Of a stretch of DNA of 64,000 nucleotides, positions 44,086-52,182 are shown piece by piece. The stretch is from Ruminococcaceae bacterium AB4001 (GTDB lineage Bacteria > Bacillota > Clostridia > Saccharofermentanales > Saccharofermentanaceae), in contig JHXJ01000002.1 of assembly GCA_000621765.1 (NCBI GenBank), positions 1-64,000 on the forward strand. Direction: 5' to 3'. A model generated the notes under the pieces. It was not told the origin of the DNA. It made no database searches and saw nothing but the letters and a program-made list of their open reading frames with translations. Made by a program: the position numbers and the translations under genes. Every line of letters starts with the position of its first letter. Position 1 is the stretch's first letter.

Positions 44086-44823
44086 GTGATTCTCATTTTT
44101 GATTATTTTGAAACACTTCTTAACAGCAGGAGCATTGACTTTAACCGCGGCCTAAAGCCGTTTTGGGAGAGATATTATCAAGACAAATGCTGTTTCGAAG
44201 ATATGAAAGAGTACGGCGAAGAATTATTTAAGGTGCTCTTATCTAAACACGCAGAGGGGGAAGAATACCCGTTTGTAGAAGAATTGCCGCTTTTTGCAAA
44301 GAGATTCGGAGGGGACAAGTTGTCGATGGATGCTGCAGAAGAAGCAGATTTCCTTATGCTTTGCAATGACTTCGAACTTGATCCCGTGATTGGGAAAATT
44401 CTTGCTGAATGCGATAGAAATAACATCCCTATGTATGTGCTTTCGAACAGCGGTTTCAGAGCAGAAGCACTAATGGAAATCCTTAACCGGTTTGGAATAG
44501 GAAAGTACTTCAAAAAACTGTGGTCAAGTGCAGATTACGGAAAGATATAGCCATGTAAAGAATTCTTTGAACTGGCGGTATGCACAGCTTTGAATGACAA
44601 TCCTTCAGAAGTCAGGGAGAACATTATCTTTATCGGCGATATGTATGAGACAGATGTGACCGGTGCCCATAACGCCGGAATAAAGTCAGCATGGCTCAAT
44701 AAAAAAGGGGAATGTGATGCCAAAGGATTGGCAACATACAACTGTACTTCTGTGGAACAGCTGTTGGATGTATTATTCAGGAAAAAGATCAAAGGCTGTA
44801 TAAATGAGGAGAATGTGAAATGA
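44086..44823 (+). pseudogene. HAD hydrolase gene interrupted by an in-frame amber codon
   Basis: From GTG 44086 (ribosome site AGGGTGA) one frame encodes a HAD-IA hydrolase: motif I IFDYFETLL, motif II YVLSNSG, then a TAG at 44548-44550. The same frame continues without a shift through motif IV (IIFIGDMYETDVTGAHNAG) to the stop at 44823, overlapping the next ATG. Residues before the stop read SADYGKI and after it PCKEFFEL. A Lys codon (AAG or AAA) is normal there, so a single A-to-T change explains it. It could be a nonsense pseudogene, a sequencing error or, less likely, read-through. The truncated 154-residue form lacks motif IV. Confidence 0.85.
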
Positions 44824-45314
44824 TTCGTGAAGCTACGCTAAATGATGCTGCCAGGACCGCGGAGATCGAAGTCATCAGCAGCAGATTTGCATATAAAAAT
44901 ATACTTTCGGAAGATTTGTTGGAAGAAGACCTGTCATTAGAGAAACGCATCCCGGTTCACAGTTATTGGATATCCGAAAAGCGGTTTGAAGTATATGTTA
45001 ATGAAGACCCTGATACGGGCCTCATAAAGGGCATGATGGGTATAGGCATGTGTGAAGACGAAGATAAAAAGGATGCCTTCGAACTGCATTTTATATATGT
45101 CGATCCTGAATATCTGAGAATGGGCGCAGGTTCTGAAATGCTGCGCTTTTTTGAGCAGAAAGGCAGAGACAGGGGCTGCACGCAATTCGTTGTCTGGGTA
45201 TTGGAAGAAAACGATATCGGGACCGGTTTTTATGAAAAGAACGATTACCGGTCTGATGGAAAAGAGAAGATATTTAAAAGATGGAACAAACGAGAGATCA
45301 GATATGTTAAGTAA
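44820..45314 (+). CDS. GNAT-family N-acetyltransferase
   Basis: A 164-residue acetyltransferase. Core: LHFIYVDPEYLRMGAGSEML (motif A, acetyl-CoA loop) and FVVWVLEENDIGTGFYEKND (motif B). Its start overlaps the interrupted HAD gene by four bases (ATGA), so its translation may have been affected by the amber codon upstream. Substrate unknown. Confidence 0.9.
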   Translation: MIREATLNDAARTAEIEVISSRFAYKNILSEDLLEEDLSLEKRIPVHSYWISEKRFEVYVNEDPDTGLIKGMMGIGMCEDEDKKDAFELHFIYVDPEYLRMGAGSEMLRFFEQKGRDRGCTQFVVWVLEENDIGTGFYEKNDYRSDGKEKIFKRWNKREIRYVK

Positions 45315-45430
45315 GTGCCTCAAAGATAACAAGGTAAATACCTGAATAATTGTTATAATCTATGAGCATGAGATGCAATCAAATTGAGAAATAATTGCGA
45401 AACATAGATTGTACTATTCGGAGGTATCTG

Positions 45431-46240
45431 GTGACTTTTGAAGAATTCAATAAGAAGTATGCTTCATATGTATTAGAAAACGGCTTTATCAGCCAGGCCG
45501 AATGCGATGAATGCATGCCCATGGTAGATGAGAGTAAAGGAATTACTCTTGAAAAGGTGTTTGTAAACGAGAATCTGTTGCCTCGTTTTGACGCAATCAG
45601 ATTTGCATCTGCGATACTTGGTATTCCTTTTATTGTGCTTGACTGTTGTTCATTCGATCCGGAGGCGGTAAAGCGTTCGGACAGAGATACGTCTCTTAAT
45701 CTTTGCAGTGTTCCGTTAAGATTTGATGATGGCAAGCTTGTTATCGTTACTGATCTTGCATTGGATGAGAAATGTGCAGAGCTGAAGAGTGTATTTGGTG
45801 ATGACATCGAGCTGAAGCTTGCAAATCAGGATGAGATAATCAGCGCGATTGATGAGATTTATTGCGATGATGTCAAAGGTATCAGGAGATATGATGTTAA
45901 TGAGGAGTTCGCCCATTCCGGAATGATAAAGGCGGGCAATTTCTATTATCTCAGCTACTGTGTTGGCAATGTCGGCGGTACGATCGAGGAGCAGGTAAAC
46001 GGTGCCTTTGATGACATGGAGAGAAGACTTGAGCTTGCCGGTCTTTCACTGGCGAATGTTATCCAGATGGACTGCCTGTTCAGAGATGTATGGAATATTC
46101 CTGTCATGGAGAGAGTTATAAAAGTACGCTTTAATGGCAGATATCCCGTCAGAAAGTCTATTCAGACTAATTTTGCACATGTCGGCGGCGAGGACGGCCT
46201 GATGTTCCAGGTTGACGGCATAGCATATTCTGAGGAGTGA
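45431..46240 (+). CDS. GspE-N (MshEN)-like domain fused to a RidA-family domain
   Basis: The 269-residue protein joins two domains not normally found together. Residues about 1-145 resemble the N-terminal domain of type II secretion/pilus ATPases: YASYVLENGFISQAECDEC, NLLPRFDAIRFASAILGIPF, VPLRFDDGKLVIVTD. Residues about 160-269 are RidA/YjgF-like: GGTIEEQVNGAFDDMERRLE, VIQMDCLFRD, FNGRYPVRKS. The Arg of the RidA imine site appears kept in PVRKS. GGAGG six bases before GTG 45431 sets the start; a TTG 12 codons upstream lacks a site. MshEN domains can bind c-di-GMP, and this window encodes two diguanylate cyclases, but a link is inference. Confidence 0.75.
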   Translation: MTFEEFNKKYASYVLENGFISQAECDECMPMVDESKGITLEKVFVNENLLPRFDAIRFASAILGIPFIVLDCCSFDPEAVKRSDRDTSLNLCSVPLRFDDGKLVIVTDLALDEKCAELKSVFGDDIELKLANQDEIISAIDEIYCDDVKGIRRYDVNEEFAHSGMIKAGNFYYLSYCVGNVGGTIEEQVNGAFDDMERRLELAGLSLANVIQMDCLFRDVWNIPVMERVIKVRFNGRYPVRKSIQTNFAHVGGEDGLMFQVDGIAYSEE

Positions 46241-46247
46241 TCTTGAA

Positions 46248-46721
46248 ATGAAGGGTTTTAACAAAAGAATACTGTGCCCTATCATGCTTATCTGTATGGC
46301 ACTGTCTTGTTTATTTCTTACGGCTTGCAAAAAGGACAGGAACAATCCTGAACAGGTCGTTGATCTATTTAACAATTCCTGGATCATGGAAAACTATATG
46401 GATGCCGTACAGGATTATGACCATGCAATCTATGAGCAGGTATATTTTGACTGGGGCGGACGTTCAATAGGACCTACTGAATACAGATTCAGAGGGATCG
46501 TTTATCTTACCGATGAAGAGGCAGAAAGACTTTTCGAAGCTTATGAGTGGGAGCAGACAGCTGCGCCTGTTTTCGAGTTCGAAAAGGTCGATGCGGGAAG
46601 TGTAGGCGAAGGCCCCTGGTATTCCTGCCAGCAGTTCGATAAAGATAACTATCCGTCAGTTATGGTTAACTATTCAGTTTTTGACGGCGAGAAACTGGTT
46701 TTCGATATCAAGCAGTATTAA
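46248..46721 (+). CDS. Lipoprotein of unknown function
   Basis: A 157-residue exported lipoprotein. The basic start and hydrophobic core end at lipobox LTAC (Cys27). The mature part is acidic and aromatic (MENYMDAVQDYDHAIYEQVY). No family recognised. It lies seven bases after the GspE-N/RidA gene and ahead of a second, tiny lipoprotein. Confidence 0.8.
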   Translation: MKGFNKRILCPIMLICMALSCLFLTACKKDRNNPEQVVDLFNNSWIMENYMDAVQDYDHAIYEQVYFDWGGRSIGPTEYRFRGIVYLTDEEAERLFEAYEWEQTAAPVFEFEKVDAGSVGEGPWYSCQQFDKDNYPSVMVNYSVFDGEKLVFDIKQY

Positions 46722-46780
46722 TGTCCGGAACAGACTAAGGGTATTTATATCGGGCATAAAGAATAAGACGGTTACGGATT

Positions 46781-46924
46781 ATGGTTAAGACAATTAGGAA
46801 TATCTGTTTATCTATATGTGCCTTTACGATATCTGGCATCTTCTTTGCTTCCTGTGGTCTCGAAGGCTGTGTCAGCGTAGAGCCTCCGGATTATTCCGAC
46901 ACTACAGCTCCGGTTGCAGATTAA
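46781..46924 (+). CDS. 47-residue small lipoprotein
   Basis: MVKTIRNICLSICAFTISGI begins a signal peptide that ends at lipobox FASC, followed by only about 23 residues (GLEGCVSVEPPDYSDTTAPV). It lies between two genes on the same strand. The ribosome site is weak. The lipobox, continuous frame and position support it. Confidence 0.5.
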   Translation: MVKTIRNICLSICAFTISGIFFASCGLEGCVSVEPPDYSDTTAPVAD

Positions 46925-46940
46925 GACAGGTTAATCATTT

Positions 46941-47531
46941 ATGAATACTGAAGGCAGACCCGTTCTTAATAAGAATCTCGACAGCAAGTCATTTCTCAAA
47001 TGGTATTGGCTTAAAGAAGAACTGACGGAATTTTGCAAGGCTAACGGAATTCCCGCATCAGGCTCGAAAACCGGGCTGACAGAAAGGATCGCCCATTATC
47101 TGGATACAGGGAAGGTAATTTCCGCTCCTAAGGTCAGACGGACATGTTCGAAAATCACAAGCATCACTTTAGACAGCCTTATAGAACCCGGTATCGTATG
47201 TTCTGAAGTCCACAGAGCTTTCTTTAAGGAACAGATAGGTGATTCTTTCTCGTTTAACGTGGCATTCCAGAAATGGCTAAAAGCTAATGCCGGTAAGACA
47301 TACAAAGATGCTGTCGATGCATATCGCGATATCATGGCGGAAAAGAAAACCGGCAGGACTGTAATTGATAAGCAGTTTGAATACAATACATACATAAGAG
47401 ACTTCTTTGAGGCGAATAAAGGCCGTTCTTTAGATGAAGCCATCATATGCTGGAAGTATAAGAAAAGCAGGCCAGGTCACAACCGCTACGAGGATTCGGA
47501 TCTCGTGGCATTACTTATGAGAGAGGAATGA
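46941..47531 (+). CDS. SAP-like domain plus DUF6434-type protein
   Basis: The 196-residue protein starts with RPVLNKNLDSKSFLKWYWLK and a SAP-like helix pair (TEFCKANGIPASGSKTGLTE), a fold that often binds DNA. The second half (VHRAFFKEQIGDSFSFNVAF, then KWLKANAGKTYKDAVDAY) matches what I recall as DUF6434, common in Bacillota. Role unknown. It lies five bases before the next gene. Confidence 0.7.
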   Translation: MNTEGRPVLNKNLDSKSFLKWYWLKEELTEFCKANGIPASGSKTGLTERIAHYLDTGKVISAPKVRRTCSKITSITLDSLIEPGIVCSEVHRAFFKEQIGDSFSFNVAFQKWLKANAGKTYKDAVDAYRDIMAEKKTGRTVIDKQFEYNTYIRDFFEANKGRSLDEAIICWKYKKSRPGHNRYEDSDLVALLMREE

Positions 47532-47535
47532 ACAT

Positions 47536-48591
47536 ATGCCGCTTATTCCATTGGAATGTCCTTCGTGTGGAACAGGATTGAAAATAGACTCGGATGACAG
47601 CGCTGCGATCTGCAGCAGCTGCGGCAAGCCTTTCATCGTTCACGATGCCATCGTTCAGAATTACATTAAGATAATCTTCAGTTCTGAAAGTGAACTCGGG
47701 AAAGCACTTTCCATTGAAGAATTTATATCAGATGAAGGCGTTTTGAAACGATATAACGGCGAATCGCGAAGCGTCGTGATCCCCGGTGATGTTACTGCCA
47801 TCGGCAGTAAAGCCTTTGAGGACAACAAGGAAATTGAAGAGGTCATCCTGCCTGATTCCTTAATAGAAATAGGCGATAATGCTTTTTCGGGCTGTGATAA
47901 TCTCAAGGTGATCCGCTTTCCTGACTCTCTGAAGAAGATCGGAAGTTATGCTTTTTCTGACTGTGTCTGTCTTGAAAGAATAGAGATTCCTTTCTCTGCT
48001 GAAGAGATAGGCCAATATGCTTTTTCAGGATGCTTTATGCTCAATTCGGTAAGAATGCCTTCCTCTAAGGCTACAGTGTTTGAGACGGCTTTCATGGGTG
48101 ATAAAGAAGTCCGTTTCGAATGGCCTGAGGACTGGGAGAAAAAGCAGATCGATAAGCTCAGGATAGCTGCCCCGGTACTTGGCGGCCTTATCAGTCTTTT
48201 TGATGCGAATGCGAAAAAGGGTTCTGTCAGTGATTCTCTTCTGTTCATGGGGGTTTCCGACCTGGGCATGTATGTGGAGTCGGTCAAGTATAATTTCTAC
48301 GGTTACAATGATTTTATGAGGCTTTTCTCACTTAGCGCAAATAACGATGATCCTTATCTTTTAAGAGTAAGTGTGGATAATGCCCAGCTTAGGTATGATG
48401 CGATAGCAGATATCCAGAAGAGTTATTCGGAACTGATTGGTCTTTTGGACCGCGCGGATATCAGCAGAAGCATTGTCGAGATGATCAACATACCGCATTT
48501 TATCTGGAAACAGGGCAAGAGGCTTAATGATTACAAGGTTGTGGATATTGGTGCGGTACCGGTATTCCAGTTAAAACTCGTACAGGAATAG
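47536..48591 (+). CDS. Zinc-ribbon protein with BspA-type leucine-rich repeats
   Basis: A 351-residue protein. A zinc ribbon (LECPSCGTGLKI...AAICSSCGKPF) opens it. Four to five LRR_5 repeats of about 23 residues follow (VIPGDVTAIGSKAFEDN, LPDSLIEIGDNAFSGCDNLK, FPDSLKKIGSYAFSDC, AEEIGQYAFSGC), then an alpha-helical C-terminal 150 residues. BspA repeats are usually on surface proteins, but no signal peptide is visible, and the zinc ribbon suggests a cytoplasmic protein-binding role. Confidence 0.82.
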   Translation: MPLIPLECPSCGTGLKIDSDDSAAICSSCGKPFIVHDAIVQNYIKIIFSSESELGKALSIEEFISDEGVLKRYNGESRSVVIPGDVTAIGSKAFEDNKEIEEVILPDSLIEIGDNAFSGCDNLKVIRFPDSLKKIGSYAFSDCVCLERIEIPFSAEEIGQYAFSGCFMLNSVRMPSSKATVFETAFMGDKEVRFEWPEDWEKKQIDKLRIAAPVLGGLISLFDANAKKGSVSDSLLFMGVSDLGMYVESVKYNFYGYNDFMRLFSLSANNDDPYLLRVSVDNAQLRYDAIADIQKSYSELIGLLDRADISRSIVEMINIPHFIWKQGKRLNDYKVVDIGAVPVFQLKLVQE

Positions 48592-48661
48592 CGTTTATAA
48601 AATAATACAGACTATGCGATATAATGGTCCTGTTTAATATTCGGACTTCGGAGAGTGACAC

Positions 48662-49642
48662 ATGATATCGCTTAATGATTACTTATATAACGGGGACACG
48701 GTTGCCAAGATCCTTCACTGCTATTCGCATGATCTTAAAGAGAGTGCGGTCTTAAGCGGCAACGGTGTTGATCTTGCTCACAGCAATTGCCTCATACAGA
48801 TGATAGAGCTCCTTGAGCATAATGAATTCCTGACTCTGCAGTCACAGACTATCCGCGAATTCTACAAATACATGACCGAGAGATATCCGTTTCTTGCTTT
48901 TACTTTTAAGGGCAGGATCAAATCGCTCATACGCCTCGAAGAAAAGATCAACGGCAATATAGTCGAGTTCATCTATGATTACTATTCGCTCACGGGTAAG
49001 TTCCCTCCGGAGACCGAGATCAAGGAACAGATAAGACGCATCAAGGATCTTATTGCATACAGGATCGTTATTTCCATGCCGAAGTGCCATATCGGTCCCG
49101 ATGAGAGCAGGGAAGAAATTGAACTCAAATATCTGTATGAGATCGCAAATGCACTCCCGGGCTTTCTTGAAGAACGTGGCTTTGCTCCCGAATTATCAGG
49201 ATTGGACGCACAGAGTGAAAAGATCGATGAACGGTACAGACAGTACTACCGCGACTACATTATGGCGCCTAAAAGCTTCGATTACCGCTCTCTGCATATC
49301 GCATTTTTCGACAACACTTCAAGAAGCAATATAGAAGTCCAGATCAGGACAAAAGAGATGGACGATAATGCGGAGATAGGACCTGCTAATCACCTTGGTT
49401 ATGAGAAGCGTCAGGAGAATGAACGTGCACGCCGTGAGACGATTCCATATGGAGTGAATGCATTTTTTGATAACGCTTTTGAGCGCGGCATGATGCTTCA
49501 GAAACTCGACCTGAGCAAGGTTGATGTAAACATGTTCGGCGCTGCGGATAATACTCTGATCAACGACGGGTGCGGCTTATACAGAGGACGGTTAATTCTT
49601 CCGTATGAGCATCTTTCAAGATTCCAGAATGATCTGGTCTGA
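48662..49642 (+). CDS. Stand-alone RelA/SpoT synthetase-domain protein
   Basis: The 326-residue protein keeps the nucleotide pyrophosphokinase core: FTFKGRIKSLIRLEEKI, KDLIAYRIVI (Asp for Mg2+), APKSFDYRSLHIAF (the YxSLH motif), IEVQIRTKEMD (catalytic Glu) and AEIGPANHLGYEKR. No HD hydrolase, TGS or ACT domain is present. Its helical N-terminal 75 residues and insert near 135-175 differ from RelQ/RelP small synthetases. It may make (p)ppGpp or, like some related toxins, pyrophosphorylate another target. GGAGAG precedes the ATG. No antitoxin-like small gene is seen beside it. Confidence 0.82.
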   Translation: MISLNDYLYNGDTVAKILHCYSHDLKESAVLSGNGVDLAHSNCLIQMIELLEHNEFLTLQSQTIREFYKYMTERYPFLAFTFKGRIKSLIRLEEKINGNIVEFIYDYYSLTGKFPPETEIKEQIRRIKDLIAYRIVISMPKCHIGPDESREEIELKYLYEIANALPGFLEERGFAPELSGLDAQSEKIDERYRQYYRDYIMAPKSFDYRSLHIAFFDNTSRSNIEVQIRTKEMDDNAEIGPANHLGYEKRQENERARRETIPYGVNAFFDNAFERGMMLQKLDLSKVDVNMFGAADNTLINDGCGLYRGRLILPYEHLSRFQNDLV

Positions 49643-49659
49643 TTTCGGGAGGGATTGAA

Positions 49660-50586
49660 ATGAAAGTGTTTATTGTTTATTGTCACCCTTCGGAGGATTC
49701 ATTTACCAGGAATATCCGTGATGCTTTTATAAAGGGAATTACAGACGGCGGAAACGAGTATGTCATGTCAGATCTTTATGCGATGGATTTCAAATCTGAC
49801 ATAACAGAGGACCAGTACTTAAGGGATGCGAACTATAAGAATACGCCTTTTGCTGAAGAAGATGTTCTCGCTGAACACGAGAAGATCAACTCTGCAGATG
49901 CGATCGCATTTATCTATCCTGTCTTCTGGACTGAAGCGCCTGCAAAACTCGTCGGATGGTTTGACCGTGTGTGGTCATACGGATTTGCATACGGCGACAA
50001 GAAGATGAAGATGATGGACAAGGCCATGATCCTTTGTTCTGCGGGAAATCCGATCGAAAAGCTTGAGCAGTTCGGACTTCTTGCGGGCATGAAAAAAGTC
50101 ATGTTCGGTGACAGGCTCTTTAACCGCGCAAAGCAGATGGAATTCGTCGTTTTCGACGGAACATCAAGGGAGAAGGAAACACGCGAAAATAACTGGGACA
50201 GCAATCTTGAAAAGGCATATGAAAAGGGAAAGAACTTCTTTGCTGATGGTGAAGATGTATTCTCAGTCGATGACAGGTTTTTCACTGCTGTCGAGAATTC
50301 CGGATCAGGCGAAGTGTCAGAACAGACAGTCTTCTGCTATCACCAGAAGGGTAACGTTATATGGGCCGAATACTCGGGCGGAAGCATCGTAAAAGGATTT
50401 CTGATAGGCACGATGGATGAAAAGCACAATCTGCATTTTAACTATCAGCACATAAACAAAGATGGTGAATTGCGCACCGGTTCATGCGATTCCGAACCTC
50501 AGATCGGGAACGGAAAGATAAGGTTCAACGAGAAGTGGAAATGGACGACCGGCGAAGACGGTACGTCGGTTATTGAAGAGATCTGA
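49660..50586 (+). CDS. NAD(P)H quinone oxidoreductase-like flavoprotein with C-terminal extension
   Basis: A 308-residue fusion. The first 190 residues are a flavodoxin-fold quinone reductase (MKVFIVYCHPSEDSFTRNIR, FIYPVFWTEAPAKLVGWFDR, then WSYGFAYG). The last 100 (GNVIWAEYSGGSIVKGFLIG, FNYQHINKDGELRTGSCDSE, EKWKW) form a separate beta domain found alone in other Bacillota proteins, often labelled N-acetylglutamate synthase without clear proof. It lies 18 bases after the RelA-like gene and four bases before the deaminase-like gene, so the three are probably one transcript. Confidence 0.82.
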   Translation: MKVFIVYCHPSEDSFTRNIRDAFIKGITDGGNEYVMSDLYAMDFKSDITEDQYLRDANYKNTPFAEEDVLAEHEKINSADAIAFIYPVFWTEAPAKLVGWFDRVWSYGFAYGDKKMKMMDKAMILCSAGNPIEKLEQFGLLAGMKKVMFGDRLFNRAKQMEFVVFDGTSREKETRENNWDSNLEKAYEKGKNFFADGEDVFSVDDRFFTAVENSGSGEVSEQTVFCYHQKGNVIWAEYSGGSIVKGFLIGTMDEKHNLHFNYQHINKDGELRTGSCDSEPQIGNGKIRFNEKWKWTTGEDGTSVIEEI

Positions 50587-50590
50587 TCTT

Positions 50591-51532
50591 ATGAATGATG
50601 TATTTTGCAAAGCGCTGATAAACGGTGATGTGCAGGAGCTCCTTAAGGTTCCCAAGAGCGATATCCACAGCCACTCCACAAAAGCATGCAGGAGAGCGTG
50701 GCTTGAGGAACGCATTAATCGTAAACTTGCCGGTCCGCCGGAGAGATTTGACGGACTCATGGGCATGCAGGAATGGTTTACAAGTGAGATCAAGCCTTTC
50801 TGCAGCGGAAGTGAAGGAATCGTCCTCAGATGGGAAGGTGCTTTTGCAGAAGCTCAACGCAATAACATAAAAAGGCTTGCGATGAACTTCGGAGCCGCTG
50901 AGATAGATCTCGTCGGCGGTATGGATAATTTCAGGAAACTGATTGATACCTTTTATCAGAAGTATATCCCCGATAGCGTATTCGAGCCGGAGATCACGTA
51001 TGTTTCCATGTGTGACATTGATCTTGAAGCAGGCAGGATGGACGGGTATATCTCGTCTGGCTTTTTCAAGTCGATCGATGTATGCGGCGGTGAGGGGATA
51101 AGGCCTTTTGAAGCTTTTCTGCCTTTATACAGAAAAGCCGGAGAATACAGGCTGGTCAAGAGAATGCATGTCGGCGAGAGCGGTACAGCCGATGACGTAA
51201 GACGTGCAGTCGAAGTTTTGGAACTCGATGAAGTGCATCACGGAATACATGCTGCTGAATCAGATGAGGTCATGAGATTTCTGGCAGATAACAGGATCCA
51301 ATTAAATGTTTGCCCCAGCAGTAACGTAATGCTCGGTTATGCTAAAGATTATAAGGATCATCCCATAAAGAAGCTTTATGAGAATGGCGTCAGGGTAACT
51401 ATAAATACGGATGACCTCCTGATATTTGACAGCTCTGTCGAAAATGAATATCTGAAGCTTTACCAGTCCGGAACATTAAGCGCAGAACAATTGAATGAGA
51501 TCCGCGAAAATGGTCTGATAAACTATAAGTGA
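50591..51532 (+). CDS. Adenosine deaminase-family metal hydrolase
   Basis: The 313-residue TIM-barrel enzyme has the zinc site and acid/base set of the adenosine/AMP deaminase family: SDIHSHS (HxH), KRMHVGE (His and Glu), HHGIHA, LNVCPSSNVMLG and VTINTDD (paired Asp). The substrate may be adenosine or a modified nucleoside; the long DIHSHSTKACRR start differs from classical Add. The upstream in-frame ATG lies inside the previous gene, and ATG 50591 begins four bases after that gene's stop. Confidence 0.85.
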   Translation: MNDVFCKALINGDVQELLKVPKSDIHSHSTKACRRAWLEERINRKLAGPPERFDGLMGMQEWFTSEIKPFCSGSEGIVLRWEGAFAEAQRNNIKRLAMNFGAAEIDLVGGMDNFRKLIDTFYQKYIPDSVFEPEITYVSMCDIDLEAGRMDGYISSGFFKSIDVCGGEGIRPFEAFLPLYRKAGEYRLVKRMHVGESGTADDVRRAVEVLELDEVHHGIHAAESDEVMRFLADNRIQLNVCPSSNVMLGYAKDYKDHPIKKLYENGVRVTINTDDLLIFDSSVENEYLKLYQSGTLSAEQLNEIRENGLINYK

Positions 51533-51547
51533 ACGAGGTAAAAGACA

Positions 51548-51655
51548 ATGACAAATAACGATCTTATCAGCTGCTGCGGTTCTGACTGCAGCACGTGCTA
51601 TTGTTGCGGAAAGTTGTCCCAAGGTTGTAATGCATCCTTTAGGGGGAATATATAA
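51548..51655 (+). CDS. 35-residue Cys-rich product, truncated DUF3795-like
   Basis: GAGG precedes the ATG. The peptide has the pattern SCCGSDCSTCYCCGKLSQGC that opens DUF3795-type proteins, which are normally 100 residues or more, then stops. The stop lies two bases before the next ATG, and the tail overlaps that gene's ribosome site. It is either a leftover 5' fragment or a very short metal-binding peptide. Confidence 0.45.
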   Translation: MTNNDLISCCGSDCSTCYCCGKLSQGCNASFRGNI

Positions 51656-51657
51656 AT

Positions 51658-52182
51658 ATGGATAAACTCTTTATCACGCATTACTTTTTCCCCGGGACGG
51701 ATCCCTGGAAAAACATAATGAACCTTCCTGAGGAGGAAGCGTTCAGGGTTGCCGCAGAATTAGCTGAAAAGCATCCTGATACTACTAGTTTCGGAAGGTT
51801 TGCGGATTTTGTTAATTACTATCCGGCACGTAAAAGAGCCGATGAATTTGTCCGTGAAGAATTCGTTAAGCTTGGCGGAAAACCTAAGCTCTTGCATCCG
51901 TATTCTTTTGTGATCGGCGAGTGTGAATATCTGCGCAAGTGGTTTGATACCAATGACAAGATCGTATTAGATCTCTCGGACATCCCTGATGACCAGGTGA
52001 GCTTTACGCTCGGCGACAGCTGCGCGCTTCTGATCCACGGAGAGACGCCTTCCGTTCTTACCAAAACGATGCTTATAGAAGGCATTATGGAATGCGGTGG
52101 CTCGACCGAAGAATACTTTCAAAAGTCATTAGGAAAATATGCTTACGTTGAAGTCCAGTTGTGGGACAGGGTGATGACATGA
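51658..52182 (+). CDS. Conserved-looking hypothetical protein
   Basis: Unrecognised, soluble, 174 residues. It opens MDKLFITHYFFPGTDPWKNI and is mixed alpha/beta with many aromatic residues. No signal, span or catalytic motif is evident. AGGGGG lies eleven bases before the ATG. Its TGA overlaps the ATG of the epimerase gene (ATGA), so the two are translated together. Confidence 0.75.
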   Translation: MDKLFITHYFFPGTDPWKNIMNLPEEEAFRVAAELAEKHPDTTSFGRFADFVNYYPARKRADEFVREEFVKLGGKPKLLHPYSFVIGECEYLRKWFDTNDKIVLDLSDIPDDQVSFTLGDSCALLIHGETPSVLTKTMLIEGIMECGGSTEEYFQKSLGKYAYVEVQLWDRVMT

